A stretch of DNA of 64,000 nucleotides from Burkholderiaceae bacterium (lineage in GTDB: Bacteria > Pseudomonadota > Gammaproteobacteria > Burkholderiales > Burkholderiaceae_C): the NCBI GenBank assembly GCA_017992055.1, contig JAGOPK010000006.1, forward strand, positions 169,249 to 233,248, written 5' to 3'. Within the stretch, counting starts at the first letter, position 1; each line of letters starts with the position of its first letter. A model generated the notes under the pieces. It saw nothing but the letters and a program-made list of their open reading frames with translations. It had not been told where the DNA came from and searched no databases. This document shows positions 1-11,700 of this stretch, one piece after another. The position numbers and the translations under genes are program-made.

Positions 1-2282
1 TGCAGTGCGGCCTCGGCCTGCAGCTCCAGCTGCGCCGGCTCGGCATCGTCGGCGCGCAGGCGCAGCTCGTTGTCCAGTGCCGCCAGCAGCCCCGCCTCCT
101 GCAGCATCGGCGGACGCAGCTCGGCCAGCACCTCGCGCACCTGCTGCACGGCCTGGGCGATCAGCCCGTCCAGCGCCTGGGCGCGGGCCTGCAGCGCCTC
201 GCTCCAGGACGCGCGCAGCGGCGCGCACAGCGCGTCGTGGCGCAGGCGGATCGCGGCCAGCGTCTGGCCGAGCTGGTCGTGCAGGGCCTGGGCCAGGCGC
301 TGGCTGGTCTGGCGCTCCTGGTCGAGCAGGCGCTGCGTCAGGTCCGACAGCTCGACCTGGTACTGGGCCAGCGCCTGCTCGGCGCGCACACGCTCGGTGA
401 TGTCGCGCAGCATGGCCGTCAGCTGCTGCTGCCCGCCGGCGCGGATGGCCGAGATCGAGGCCTCCAGCTCCAGCACCGCGCCATCGGCACGCAGGCCCTG
501 CACCCGGCCCTGGCCCATGCGCCGGCTGCCGGCACCGGTGCCGGCCTGCGCGGCAAAGCCCTGCATCCAGCCGCCGTGGGCGCTGCGCGCGGCGGGCGGC
601 AGCAGTTCGTCCAGCGGCCGGCCCAGCATGGCCTGGGCGCGGTGGCCGAAGATGCGCTCGGCAGCCGGGTTGAACAGCGTCACCCGGCCCTGCAGGTCGA
701 CGCTGACGATGGCGTCGCTGGCGGCATTGACCACCGCCTGCAGCACCTCGGCCTGCTCGCGCAGCTGCTGCGCGGCGGTGCGCATCGCGGTCAGGTCGCG
801 CACCTGCACCACCAGGCCCATGGCCTGGCCCTCGGCATCGAGCACGCGGCTGACCTGCCACTGGCCCCACAGGTCGGAGCCATCGCGGTGCAGCACCTGG
901 GCCTCCAGCTGCCAGGGGCCGGGCTGGCTGACCAGCTGCTGGCGCAGCGCCGCCAGCGCATCGGCGTCCAGCGCCGGCCGCAGCAGCTCGGACGCCGGCC
1001 GGCCCAGGGCCTGCTCGGCGCTCCAGCCGAAGACCTGCTCGCAGGCCGGGTTCCAGTAGACGACGCGCAGGCCGGGGTCCAGCAGGTACAGCGGCGCCGG
1101 CAGCTGGGCCAGCACGCGCTGCAGGCGCTCGGCATCGCGCAGCAGGTGGTCGAGCAGGCGCTCGGCCGGGGCCGCGCCAGCACTGGGCGGCGGCAGCCTG
1201 CGCAGCTGCTCGGCCACGCGCTGCAGCGCCAGGCCGGGGGCGGCGGGGGCACCGGGCGAGCCGGCGCCGGCGGCGTCGATCTGCAGCGCCAGCGCATCCA
1301 GCATCTCGCTGTAGGGACGGGCCAGCCGGCGCGAGATCCAGAAGCCGGCCGCGCCGATCAGCAGGGCCGCCAGCAGCCCCCACAGCAGCAGGCTGCGCTG
1401 CAGCCGCGCCACCGGCTGCAGGGCGGCGGCCAGCGGCTGCATGGCCACCACCTGCCAGTCGGGACGCAGCGGCGAATCCATGGCCTCGGTCTGCGCCCGG
1501 GCCAGCAGCAGCGGGCCGGCATCGCCGGCGGTGGCGCCGGTCTGCAGCACATCGCCGGCCGGCCGGCCAAACAGCGCCTGCCAGTCGGCCGCCGGCACCG
1601 GCGGGCGCAGGCCCAGCACCGGCTGGCCGTCGGCGGTGGTCAGGGTCAGGTCCAGGCTGCGCCGAGCCGCGGCCGGACCCAGGGCCTGCTGGCGCAGGCG
1701 CTCGAAGTAGTGGCCGTCCAGATGGGCGGCCAGCACGCCGCTGAGCCGGCCGGCGCTGTCGTGCAGGGGCAGGGCCAGGTCGGCCACCTCGGTCGGTGGC
1801 GACAGCGCCAGCTTGAGCATCTCGGGACGCAGCGCCACCGGCGCATGCAGGCTGCCGAAGAACGGCCCCTGCCGTCCCTGCACGAACACCGGCCGCGTGG
1901 CGATGTCGCGGCCCTCCAGCAGGCCGTCGGTGCCGGCGATGACGCGGCCGTTGACATCGATGACGCCGATCCAGACATAGGAGGGGGCGCCGGCCTTGAG
2001 CTGCTGCATCTGCTGGCGCCAGACCGCGGGCCGCGGGTCCAGCTGCGTCATCGCCGCCAGCAGCTGCAGCTCGGCAAAGCGCTGGCCCAGCGCGCGCGAC
2101 AGCTGATCGGCATAGCGCTGCGCGGACAGCTCGACGCGGAATTCGGCGCGCCGTGCCAGGTCCTGGCCGACGATGCGCTCGGCCGCCCACAGCACCACCG
2201 CCAGCAGCAGCAAGGCCACCACCGCCGGCAGCAGGGGCAGGAACAGCTGAACCGGCCGGCGGTGGGGTCGCATCATCGCCAT
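1..2282 (-). CDS. PAS-domain sensor histidine kinase, HisKA_3 type (3' end outside window)
   Basis: Membrane sensor kinase, partial: it starts at ATG 2282 (in-frame ATGs also at 2276 and 2273, no convincing ribosome site) and runs off the left edge after about 760 residues. A first membrane helix lies at residues ~10-33, an extracytoplasmic Cache-like sensing region follows, and a second helix is at ~297-316. Two PAS domains start near 392 and 516; the second has the usual DAIVSVD and NPAAERIFG segments. The dimerisation region has the HisKA_3 signature ALHDQLGQTLAAIRL with His668 as likely phospho-acceptor, then LAELRPPMLQEAGL. The ATPase domain is beyond the edge. HisKA_3 kinases normally pair with NarL/LuxR-type regulators, and such a partner may lie to the left. 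It is divergent from the giant surface-protein gene, which makes regulation of that locus possible but unproven. Confidence 0.85.
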   Translation of the reverse strand, partial: MAMMRPHRRPVQLFLPLLPAVVALLLLAVVLWAAERIVGQDLARRAEFRVELSAQRYADQLSRALGQRFAELQLLAAMTQLDPRPAVWRQQMQQLKAGAPSYVWIGVIDVNGRVIAGTDGLLEGRDIATRPVFVQGRQGPFFGSLHAPVALRPEMLKLALSPPTEVADLALPLHDSAGRLSGVLAAHLDGHYFERLRQQALGPAAARRSLDLTLTTADGQPVLGLRPPVPAADWQALFGRPAGDVLQTGATAGDAGPLLLARAQTEAMDSPLRPDWQVVAMQPLAAALQPVARLQRSLLLWGLLAALLIGAAGFWISRRLARPYSEMLDALALQIDAAGAGSPGAPAAPGLALQRVAEQLRRLPPPSAGAAPAERLLDHLLRDAERLQRVLAQLPAPLYLLDPGLRVVYWNPACEQVFGWSAEQALGRPASELLRPALDADALAALRQQLVSQPGPWQLEAQVLHRDGSDLWGQWQVSRVLDAEGQAMGLVVQVRDLTAMRTAAQQLREQAEVLQAVVNAASDAIVSVDLQGRVTLFNPAAERIFGHRAQAMLGRPLDELLPPAARSAHGGWMQGFAAQAGTGAGSRRMGQGRVQGLRADGAVLELEASISAIRAGGQQQLTAMLRDITERVRAEQALAQYQVELSDLTQRLLDQERQTSQRLAQALHDQLGQTLAAIRLRHDALCAPLRASWSEALQARAQALDGLIAQAVQQVREVLAELRPPMLQEAGLLAALDNELRLRADDAEPAQLELQAEAAL

Positions 2283-2710
2283 GCTGTGCGGGTGGGCGGG
2301 CTGGGGTGCAAGGCTGCGCCGGGCCGCGGCCATCCCCGATGGTGACCGCCGTGCGCAGGCCGCATGCTAAGCGGCAGGCCGGGGCGGCCGCCCGGTTGGT
2401 TACCGGTTGGCCGCCCAACCGCCCTGTTGCGGGTTTACCAGGGGGCGCTTGCCTTCAATCGTGGGGGGCGCTGGCGTTTGCGCAGGATTCGGTCCCCAAA
2501 CCCGGGTGGCGGCCGGCGTTTACCGGTTGTGAAGGTTTTTTCATAAGTTAGCCTTTGTCAGTTTTGTCGCCAGCTGCCGCCAGCGCATCGAAGCCCTGCT
2601 TCGCCTGTGCCCGCGGGCGGCCAGCCACCGACCGGTCCAGCTGACCCCGGCGGTGCGCTCCGGCGGGGGCCCGGGCCCCGAGGTCAGATGTGCCGTGGGG
2701 GGGACCCGCC
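2283..2710. promoter_or_regulatory. Intergenic region between divergent sensor kinase and giant protein gene
   Basis: These 428 bases hold no convincing gene. A 7-bp hairpin (2404-2410 with 2415-2421) sits in a stretch where the motif GTTACCGGTTG recurs at about 2399 and, as GTTTACCGGTTG, at about 2518. An AT-rich island at about 2526-2567, with a TTGTGA hexamer at 2527-2532, is the only clearly AT-rich patch near the giant gene. It is the best place for its promoter or an activator site. A G-run at 2696-2703 lies 7 bases before ATG 2711 and may act as ribosome site. No exact sigma-70 pair with good spacing was found. Confidence 0.35.
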
Positions 2711-5700
2711 ATGCAGTGGCTGCGCCAGTTGAAGAGCCGTATCGCCCAATCTCGCCAGGCCCAGCAGCAGATGGCGAACAAGGCGAAACGGCCGGCGGCG
2801 CGGCGGCCCTCGATGCGGCTGGAGGCGCTGGAGCCGCGCCTGCTGCTGTCGGCCACGCTGGACGGCGCGGGCCTGCTCAGCGTCACCGGCAGCGTGCTGG
2901 ACGACCAGGTGGTGATCGAGCAGACCGGTGCCGACGCCGGTGGCGCCGACATCACCATCCACCTCAGCAACAGCCTGGGCAGCACCAGCTACAGCTTCCA
3001 GGACGTGCACAGCATCGACGTGCAGGGCCTGCTGGGCGCCGACGCGATCACCGTGGCCTCGCAGATCACGCTGGGCGAGGGCGGCGAGCTGCGCCTGTAC
3101 GGCAACCAGTCGGGCGCGCCGGGCCTGGTCGACGACCTGGGCCGCGACAGCGTGCTGTTTGCCGCCGGCGCCAGCACCGGCGACGGCCTGATCGAGGTCT
3201 TTGCCGATTCCATCGTCGTTGCCGCCGGCCAGGTGCTGGACAGCGGCGAGGCCGACATCGTGTTCCGCGCCCGCAGCATCGACAGCACCGACCTGACCAA
3301 TTTCCCGCCGCTGGGCGTGGCGCTGCGCGAGGTCGAGATCGTGGTGCGGGCCGGCGCCGAGCTGCACGGCGGCGGCATCTACCTGATCGCCCAGGCCGAG
3401 GACCGCGACCTGCCCGCGCTGCTGGGCGTCGACCGGCTGGACAACACCTTCGTCATCGAGCCGCTGAAGGACCTGGTGTCGGACCTGACCGCGCTGCCGG
3501 TGAAGGTGCTGTTCAAGCAGAGCGAGGCGCGCATCAGCCTGGGCGAGGGCGCCCAGCTGATCGGCAGCGGCACCGTGGGCCTGTATGCCAGCGCCGGCTC
3601 GGACGCCTCGGGCCAGGCGCAGAGCGCGCTGTTCAGCATCGGCTATGCCCAGGCCCAGGCCACGGCCCGGGTCGAGCTGGCCAGCGGCGCACGCGTGCAG
3701 GCCGGCGCCGCGGCGGTGATCACCAGCGACGCCAATGCCACGGCGGCGATGAGCACCGAGACCAGCCAGGACCTGGGCGACAGCGGCCTGGCCGTGTCGC
3801 TGGCCATCGCCAATGCGCAGATCGACTCCAGCATCCACGTGGCCCAGGGCGCCAGCGTGGAAGCCGGCAAGGCCGCCAATGTGCGTGCGCGCGGCGAAAT
3901 CGTCACCGAGACCGAGGCCGAGTCGGGCACCTTTGCCGACGGCACGGCCGGCCTGGCCTTCGGCATCTCGTTTTCCAGGTCCGACATCCACACCCAGGTC
4001 GACGGCACGGTGATCGCCCACATGGACGGTCCGTCGCTGGCCGAGTTCTTCATCGACCCGACCGTCACCGACCCGAGCAAGGTCGGCTACATCGACTACG
4101 ACCAGGACATGATCTACGTCGGCGGCACCTCGCTGGTGACCGAGGACGTGATCGAGTACGACGCACGCCGCGGCAGCCCGATCGGCGGCCTGGTCGACGA
4201 CTGGTCGTATGTGGTGATCTCGCTGGCCGACGACCCCGACACCACCGACCGCGACGAGTCGCTCTACATCCAGCTGGCGGCCACCGAGCAGGACGCCATT
4301 GCCGGCAATGCCATCGACCTGCTGGCCGTGACCGTGCCGGCGGTGTCGAACAATGCCAAGAACTTCGACGCCGACCTGCTGCCCGACGGCGCGCCGCGCG
4401 TCAACGGCGACAAGGACACGATCACGCTGGACAACCAGGCCTGGAGCGCCAGCAACGACGTCGACTTCTCGCTGCTGGGCCTGACCTTCGAGCTGGGCCA
4501 GTCGGTGGTCTACCACGAGGGCACGGCGCCGATTGCCGGCCTGACCGACGGCAAGACCTATTACGTGGTCACCGGCATCAACGAGTTCGACCTGCAGGGC
4601 GACAACCGCTTCGTCGGCCGCCAGGTGATCCAGCTGGCCGAGACCGAGGCCGAGGCCCGCGCCGGCATCGCCATCGACATCGGCGATGCGCCGGCCGGCG
4701 CCACCGGCTACCGCATCGAGGCCAAGCACCTGATCGACTCCGAGTTCGCCAACGGCGTGGGCGTGCAGGCCCTGCTGGGCGCCGAGGACAAGGCCAGCGC
4801 CGAGGCCGGCGTGGAGGATGCGGCCGAGCCGCTGTTCGAGCTGGATGCCAATGTGCTGGACGGCAGCATCTTCGACACCATCGTCGGCACCCTGGCCGCG
4901 CCGGCCAGCCAGGCCATCGCCGCCGGCCTGCAGGTGGTGCCGGTGACCGTGGCCGGCGCGCTGGCCTTTGCCTTCTCCGACCACAACGTCACCACCGACG
5001 TCGGCTCCAGCGCGGTGCTGAAGTCCAACCAGGACCTGCAGGTCAAGGCCACGATAGACCACGAGGTGCAGCTCAGCGCCGAGAGCAGCATCGAGCCGCC
5101 CGAGCCCGACCCGGCCAACCCCGATGCGCCGGCGCCCGAAAACGCGGTCAGCGCCGCGGTGTCGGTGGGCGTGTTCGACAACGACGCACTGGCCGAGGTG
5201 CATGGCGGCGCCCAGCTCGACGCGCTGCGTGCGCTGCGCGTGATCTCGATGATCGAGCACCCGTACATCACCTCGCCCGACGAGTTCTTCCCGTCGACGA
5301 TGGCCGAGTTCGTGGATTCGGTGAAGACCGAGGGCTACGACGCGCTGAACAAGTACATGGACGAGACGCTGGGCCTGAAGTCCGGCCTGTTCAACAGCTG
5401 GGCGCGCGCCACCGCCGGCTCGGACAACGTCTCGGTGGCCGGCTCGGTCAACGTGCTCAGCTTCGACAGCAGCGCCGAGGCCGTGGTGCGCTCGGGCGCG
5501 CTGCTGAACCAGGACCTGGCCTGGCGCGACAACGCCAGCAATCCGCATCCCAACCAGGACAACTCCGCCGGCAAGGACGCCGACGGCGCCGAGAAGGAGC
5601 AGGTGGTCTCGATCGAGGCTTCCAACTATGCCGAGCTGATCAACATGAGCGGCATCTTCAGCCTGGAGCTGCCGTTCTCGGGCTCGGTCACGCCCACCAA

Positions 5701-8700
5701 CCCCAGCTTCGATCCCAAGCTGGGCGTCAACCCGGTGGCTTCCGAGGGCGGCAAGGGCGGCGTGGGCGGCGCGCTGTTCGTGATGGTGGTCGACAACAAG
5801 ACCCACGCCACGGTCGAAGACGGCGTGCACATCTACAGCGGCGAGGACGGCGGCTTCAACATGAAGGCCGACGAGGCCATCTTCAACATCGACCTGGGCC
5901 AGGCCGGCGCCTCGGCCGGATCGGTGTCGGTGGGTGGCACGGTGATGTACAACGAGCAGCACAGCGATACGCGCGCGCTGCTGTCGTCCGAGGCCATCGT
6001 CACCGGCCGCAACGTCAGCATGCTGGCGGCCAACCTGCAGACCAATGTGCTGTGGGCCGGCGGCATCAGCAAGGGCGAGGCGGTGGGCGCCGGCATCGCG
6101 GTGGCGGTCAACAACATCGACCGCCGCACCCGCGCGCTGATCGGCGACGAGGTCGATGCCACGCCCGATGGCCAGGCCGACGCCGGCACGCGCATCGACG
6201 TCGACGAGGGCGTGGCCGTGCGTGCCCTGGTGGGCGGCCAGATCTGGAGCTTCTCGGTGGCCGGCGCCGTGGTCAGCGAGTCGCGCGACGAGCCCGCGGC
6301 CGATGGCGGCCCCGGCGGCCAGACCACCGGCGCCGGGGCCGACCCGCTGGCCGGCCTGCCGCTGCCCGGCGTGATGGACGACCCCTCGGGCACGCCGACC
6401 CAGCCCGACGCGGCCCAGCAGGAGCAGAAGCCGCAGACCGGCATCGGCATCGCCGCGGCCGCCGGCGTCAACATCCTGCAGGAGCAGACCCAGGCCTCGG
6501 TGGTGGGCGCCGGCCAGGTGCAGGCCGGCTCGCTGTCGATCACGGCCGAAAACCGCAGCGGCATCGTCTCGGCCAGCGGCGGCCTGGCGCTGACCAAGGT
6601 GTCCAGCGGCAGCACCGCGGCCTCGCTGGCCGGGGCCTTCAGCTACAACGGCATGGACGCCGAGACGCTGGCCTTCTCCAGCCGCACCGGTTATGCGCTC
6701 AGCGCCAACGAGGCCGACGAGGAGACGCTGAAGATCGGCGCGCTGACCAGCGGCCAGGTGATCTCGGCGGCCGCCGGCGGCGCCGGCGCCATGGCCTCGG
6801 GCACCGATACCAGCGGCGGTGGCGGCGGTGGTGGTGGTGGCGGTGGCTCCACCGCGATTTCGGTGGCCGGCTCGGTGTCGGTCAACCGCATTGACAGCCT
6901 GACCGATGCCCACCTGCGTGGGGGCACGGTCAGCCTGGCCTCGGGCGATGCCGCGCTGTCGGCCTCGGACAGTGCCGACATCTTCGCCATCGCCGGTGGC
7001 CTGGCCCTGTCGCTGGCCAGCGGCGACCAGGGCAGCGCCACCGCGGTGTCGGCCGGCGTGGCCGTCGCCGTCAACTTCGTCGATGCCGCGGCCGATGCCC
7101 GCATCGACGATGCCACGCTGCAGTGGGACGCCGGCGCCGAGGGCGACCTGACGCTCACCGCGACCTCCGATGCGCGCATCCAGGCCTATACCGTGGCCGG
7201 CGCGGTCAGCGCCGCCAGCGGCACCCAGGGCAGTGGTGTCGCGGCGTCGGGCGCCGGCTCGGGCTCGGTCAACTTCATCGACCTGCAGACCCAGGCCGTG
7301 GTCAGCGACAGCCGACTGCAGCTGGGCAGCGGCGCGCTGACGCTGGAGGCCAGCGACACCTCGGCGATCCAGGCCGGCGCCGGCAGCCTGGCGGCCTCGC
7401 TGGGCCTGAGCACCTCGGGCGCGGCCGGTGGCCTGGCCTTTGGCGCGGCCTTCTCGGTCAACCAGATCGGCAGCCAGGGCGGCAACCTGGTGCTGGCGCT
7501 GATCGACCATTCCGAGGTCGAGGCCGGCGGCGCGGTCAGCGTCCAGGCGCTGGCCGATTCCAGCATCTATGCGCTGGCCATCGGCGCGGCCGGCAGCGTC
7601 TCGGCCTCGGGCAGCTCGGCGGCCATCGGCGGCAGCCTGGCCGGCAGCGTGGCGGTGAACAAGATCCGCGGCAGCACCCAGGCCGGCGTGCGCCGCGGCA
7701 GCACGCTCAGCGCCGGCGAGGCGGTCAGCGTCACCGCCGCCGACGACAACCGCATCACCGTCGATGCCGGCGGCTTTGCGCTGGCCATCGCTGCCAGCGG
7801 CGGCGGCGCCGGCCTGGGCCTGGCCGTGGGCGCCGGCCTGTCGTTCAACGACATCGGCAACACCGTCAGCGCCGAGGTCGGCGACAGCCAGCTTGGCCAG
7901 GTGGGCGGCAGCGGACTGGAACTGGCGGCCACTTCCAGCGGCGCCATCGATGCGCTGAGCATCGTCGGCAGCGCCTCGGCCGGCGTGGGCACGGCCGGCA
8001 TCGGCGTGGCCCTGGCCGGCGCGGTGTCCAAGAACGACATCGCCAGCACCGTGCAGGCGCGCCTGCACGGCTCGGACGTGACCCTGCAGGACGGCAGCGT
8101 CTCGGTGCGCGCCAGCGACAGCTCCAGCATCAATGCCGACTCGGGCGGCGCCGCCGTGGCCCTGGGCGTGGGCAGCAGCTCGGCCGGTGTGGCCGTGGGC
8201 CTGGGCATCGGCCTGTCGATGAACACCATCAGCGACCACATCACCGCGGCCATAGCCGATTCCGTCCTGGTCTCCACCGGCGGGGTCGAGGTGCTGGCCG
8301 AATCCGGCGCCGGCATCCGCGCCTTCTCGCTGGGCGTGGCCGGCACGCTGGCCGCCGGCACGGCCGCCGGCATCGCGGTGTCGGGCGCCGGCTCGGCCTC
8401 GGTGGCCAGCATCCGCAACCAGACCGAGGCGCGCATCGACGCCTCCGACGTCGAGGTCGGTGGCGACCTGACCGTGCTGGCCAGCGACGCGGCCCAGATC
8501 GACACCATCGCCGGCGCCGTGGCGCTGGCCGTGGCCGTCGGCGGCACGGCCGGCGTGTCGGTGGCGGTGGGCGTGTCGGTGTCGCTGAACGACATCGAGA
8601 ACAGCAGCTCGGCCCTGGTCGAGGACAGCACGCTGACCGAGGTGGGCGAGGTGCAGATCGGCGCCGAGTCCAGCTCGGGCATCCGCACGGTGGCGGTGGC

Positions 8701-11700
8701 CGGCGCGGCCAGCGTCGGCGCCGGCCTGAGCACCGGCATCGCGGTGTCGGGCGCCGGCTCGGTGTCGCTGAACAACATCCACAACCACATCGAGGCGCGT
8801 GCCGCCGACAGCGAATTCACGCTGCGCCAGGGCGCCGGCTTCGCGGTCACGGCACGTGACCAGTCCAGCATCCAGGCCGATGCCGCGGCGATCTCGCTGG
8901 CCGTGGCCGCCGGCATCGACGCCGCGGTGGGCGCGGCGGTCGGCGCCTCGGTGGCCATCAACGAGGTCGGCAATGCCACGCTGGCCCTGGTCGACGGCGT
9001 GACGGTGAACGCGCCGGACGGCGGCAGCCTGGGCGCGGTGCAGGTCATCGCCGAGTCCGATGCCCAGATCGACGCGCTGGCCGTCAGCGCCGCCGGTGCC
9101 GCGTCGCTGGCCGGTTATGCCGGCCTGGCCGTGTCGGGCGCCGGCGCGGTGTCGCAGAACGCGATTGCCAACACCACCGAGGCGCGGGTGCGCGGCGGCA
9201 GCCAGATCGCCCGCGGCAGCAGCGTCACGGTGCGCGCCGTCAACGATGCCGAGATCCTGTCCAACTCGGTGGGCGCGGCGGTGTCCATCGCCGTGGCCCT
9301 GGGCTCGGCCTCGATCAGCTTCGGCCTGTCGCTGGCCGACAACCACATCGCCAACCTGACCCTGGCCGAGGTCGACGACGCCAGCCTGGCGGCCAGCGGC
9401 AACATCACGGTGCAGGCCGATTCCACCGGCCGCATCGATGCGCTGGCGGTGGGCGCGGCGCTGTCGATCTCGGGCGGCGCCGGCGCCATCTCGATCGCCG
9501 GCGCGGCCAGCGTCACCAACAACTCGGTCAGCAACGACACCCAGGCCCGGGTCACGGGCAGCGCCGCGGACCAGGACCAGGGCCTGCAGGCCGGTGGCGA
9601 CATCCGCATCGCCGCCAGCGACGTCACCGGCATCAAGGCCGAGAACGTGGCCGCCAGCCTGGCGATCTCGGTGGCCATCGGCGGCGGCTCCATCGCCATC
9701 GCCGCCTCGCCGGCCACCAACCACATCGACAACCGCGTGCGCGCCCATGTCGACGGCTCGCGCGTGCATTCCAGCGGCGGGCGCGTGGACGTTACGGCCG
9801 CATCGGACAATGACATCGAGGCGCTGTCGGTGGCCGCGGCGCTGGCGATCTCGGCCGGCGCCTACACCGGTGCCGCAGCGGGCGCCGGTGCCAGCGCCGA
9901 GAACCTGATCGGCGCCGGTGGCGCGGGCGCCACGCCGCAGCTCACCGAGGCCTCGATCAGCGGCGGCTCCGATGTGTCGGCCGGCACTGCACTGACGGTC
10001 GAGGCCAGCGACGAATCGCAGATCACCGCCACCGTGCTGGGCGTGGCCATCGCCGGCGGGGCCGGCGGCGTGGGCGTTGGCGTGTCGCTGACCGACAACC
10101 AGATCGGCGGCGTGGTCACGGCCTTCGTCGCCGATTCGTCGGCGCATGCCGCGGCCGGCGACCTGCAGATCAGCGCCGATGCCACGCAGAGCATCGGCGT
10201 GCAGTCGGTGGCCGTGGCCGCCGCCACCAGCGCCGCCGGCGCCGGGGCCCAGGCCAGCGCCAGCATCGGCAATGCCGTGCTGGCCTATGCCCAGTCGGCC
10301 CAGCTGTCGGCCAGCGGCGAGGTGCGCGTGGCCGCCAGCTCCGAGCACACGGCCAGCGCCGAGACCGATGGCGCCGGCGCCGGCGGCCTGGCGCTGTCGG
10401 TGGCCCTGCCCACGGTGGACATCGGCGGCAGCACCCAGGCCTGGGTGTCCGGCAGCAGCCAGATCAGTGCCGGCGACGGGCTCAGCGTCAGCGCCGATGC
10501 CCAGGCCGATGCCCAGGCCACGGCGCTGAGCCTGGTGGTCGGCGCCATCGGCGGCGCCGGTGCCGGCGCGGTGACCCATGTGCACCGCATCGTCGACGCT
10601 CACCTGGGCGCGGCCCATGACGATGCCACGCCGGACAGCAGCCAGATCGGCGCCGGCGACGTGGTGGTCAGCGCCAGTTCGCGCTCCACCGCCACCACCG
10701 ACGCCTATGGCGGCGCCGGCGGCATCGGCGTGGTGGCGGTGTATGCGCCGTCGGCCACCATAGCCGGCAGCACCCGGGCCTATGTGGGCCAGGGCACGAC
10801 GCTGCAGGCGCGCTCGCTGGAGCTGGAAGCGCGCTCGACCGAGGATGCCCGCGGCGATGCGGTCATCGTCGGCGTCGGCGGCTTTGCGCTGAACATCGCC
10901 AAGTCCGAGGTGCGGGTCGACAGCGACACCGAGGCCTTCGTCGGCGCCGCGCGCAATGGCCCGGTGGCCGGCAGCGCGGCCACCCTGGTGCTGGACCTTG
11001 GCGCCTCGATTGCCGCCGACAACGACTCCAGCGCCACCGCCACCGTGCGCGGCGGCGGTGGCGGTCTGCTGGTGGTCAATGCCTACCAGGCCAATGCCAC
11101 CGACAGCGCCCGCGTGCGGGCCTCGGTGGGCCGCAATGCCGATGTCAGCGCCGGCACGCTGTCGGTCAGCGGCCACGGCGAGTTCGACACCGATGCCACC
11201 GCCTTCGTGGTTGGCGTGGGCGCCATCGGCGGCAGCGGCGCCGGCACCGATTCGCGCATCGATGCGCTGGTCGAGGCCTGGATCGGCGCGCCCGCCGGCC
11301 AGTCGCTGGCCAGCGTGGGCACCGAGATCGACGTGGACGGCGCGGTGGTGGTGCATGCCGATTCGGACGCGCTTGCGCTCACCGATGCCTCCGGCGGCAC
11401 CGGCGACGTGGTCGGCGTGCAGGCCCTGCTGCCCAAGGCCACCGCGGCCACGCAGACCGCGGCCTGGGTGGGCTCGGGCGTGGCGCTGCAGGCCGATTCG
11501 CTGGACATCAAGGCCACGGTGGACGGCCGCCAGGCCCGGGCCAGCACCGACCTGATCGCGGTCAGCCTGCTGGCCGGCGGCGCCGGCACTTCGGCCACGG
11601 CCACGGTGTCCGGGGCGGTGCAGGCCTTCGTCGGCGGCACGGCCACCACGCTGAGGCTGGACGGCGCGCTGGACGTGGTGGCCGAGACCGCCGTGGGCAA

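Noticed and set aside
237-2345. 700-codon plus-strand frame over the sensor kinase
   Set aside because: A Gln/Arg/His-rich shadow. The minus-strand frame translates to membrane helices, two PAS domains and a HisKA_3 phospho-acceptor.
6811-6848. GGT/GGC triplet run
   Set aside because: It looked like a microsatellite, but it encodes a poly-Gly linker in frame within the giant protein, so no separate element is needed. Slippage here could change linker length without breaking the frame.
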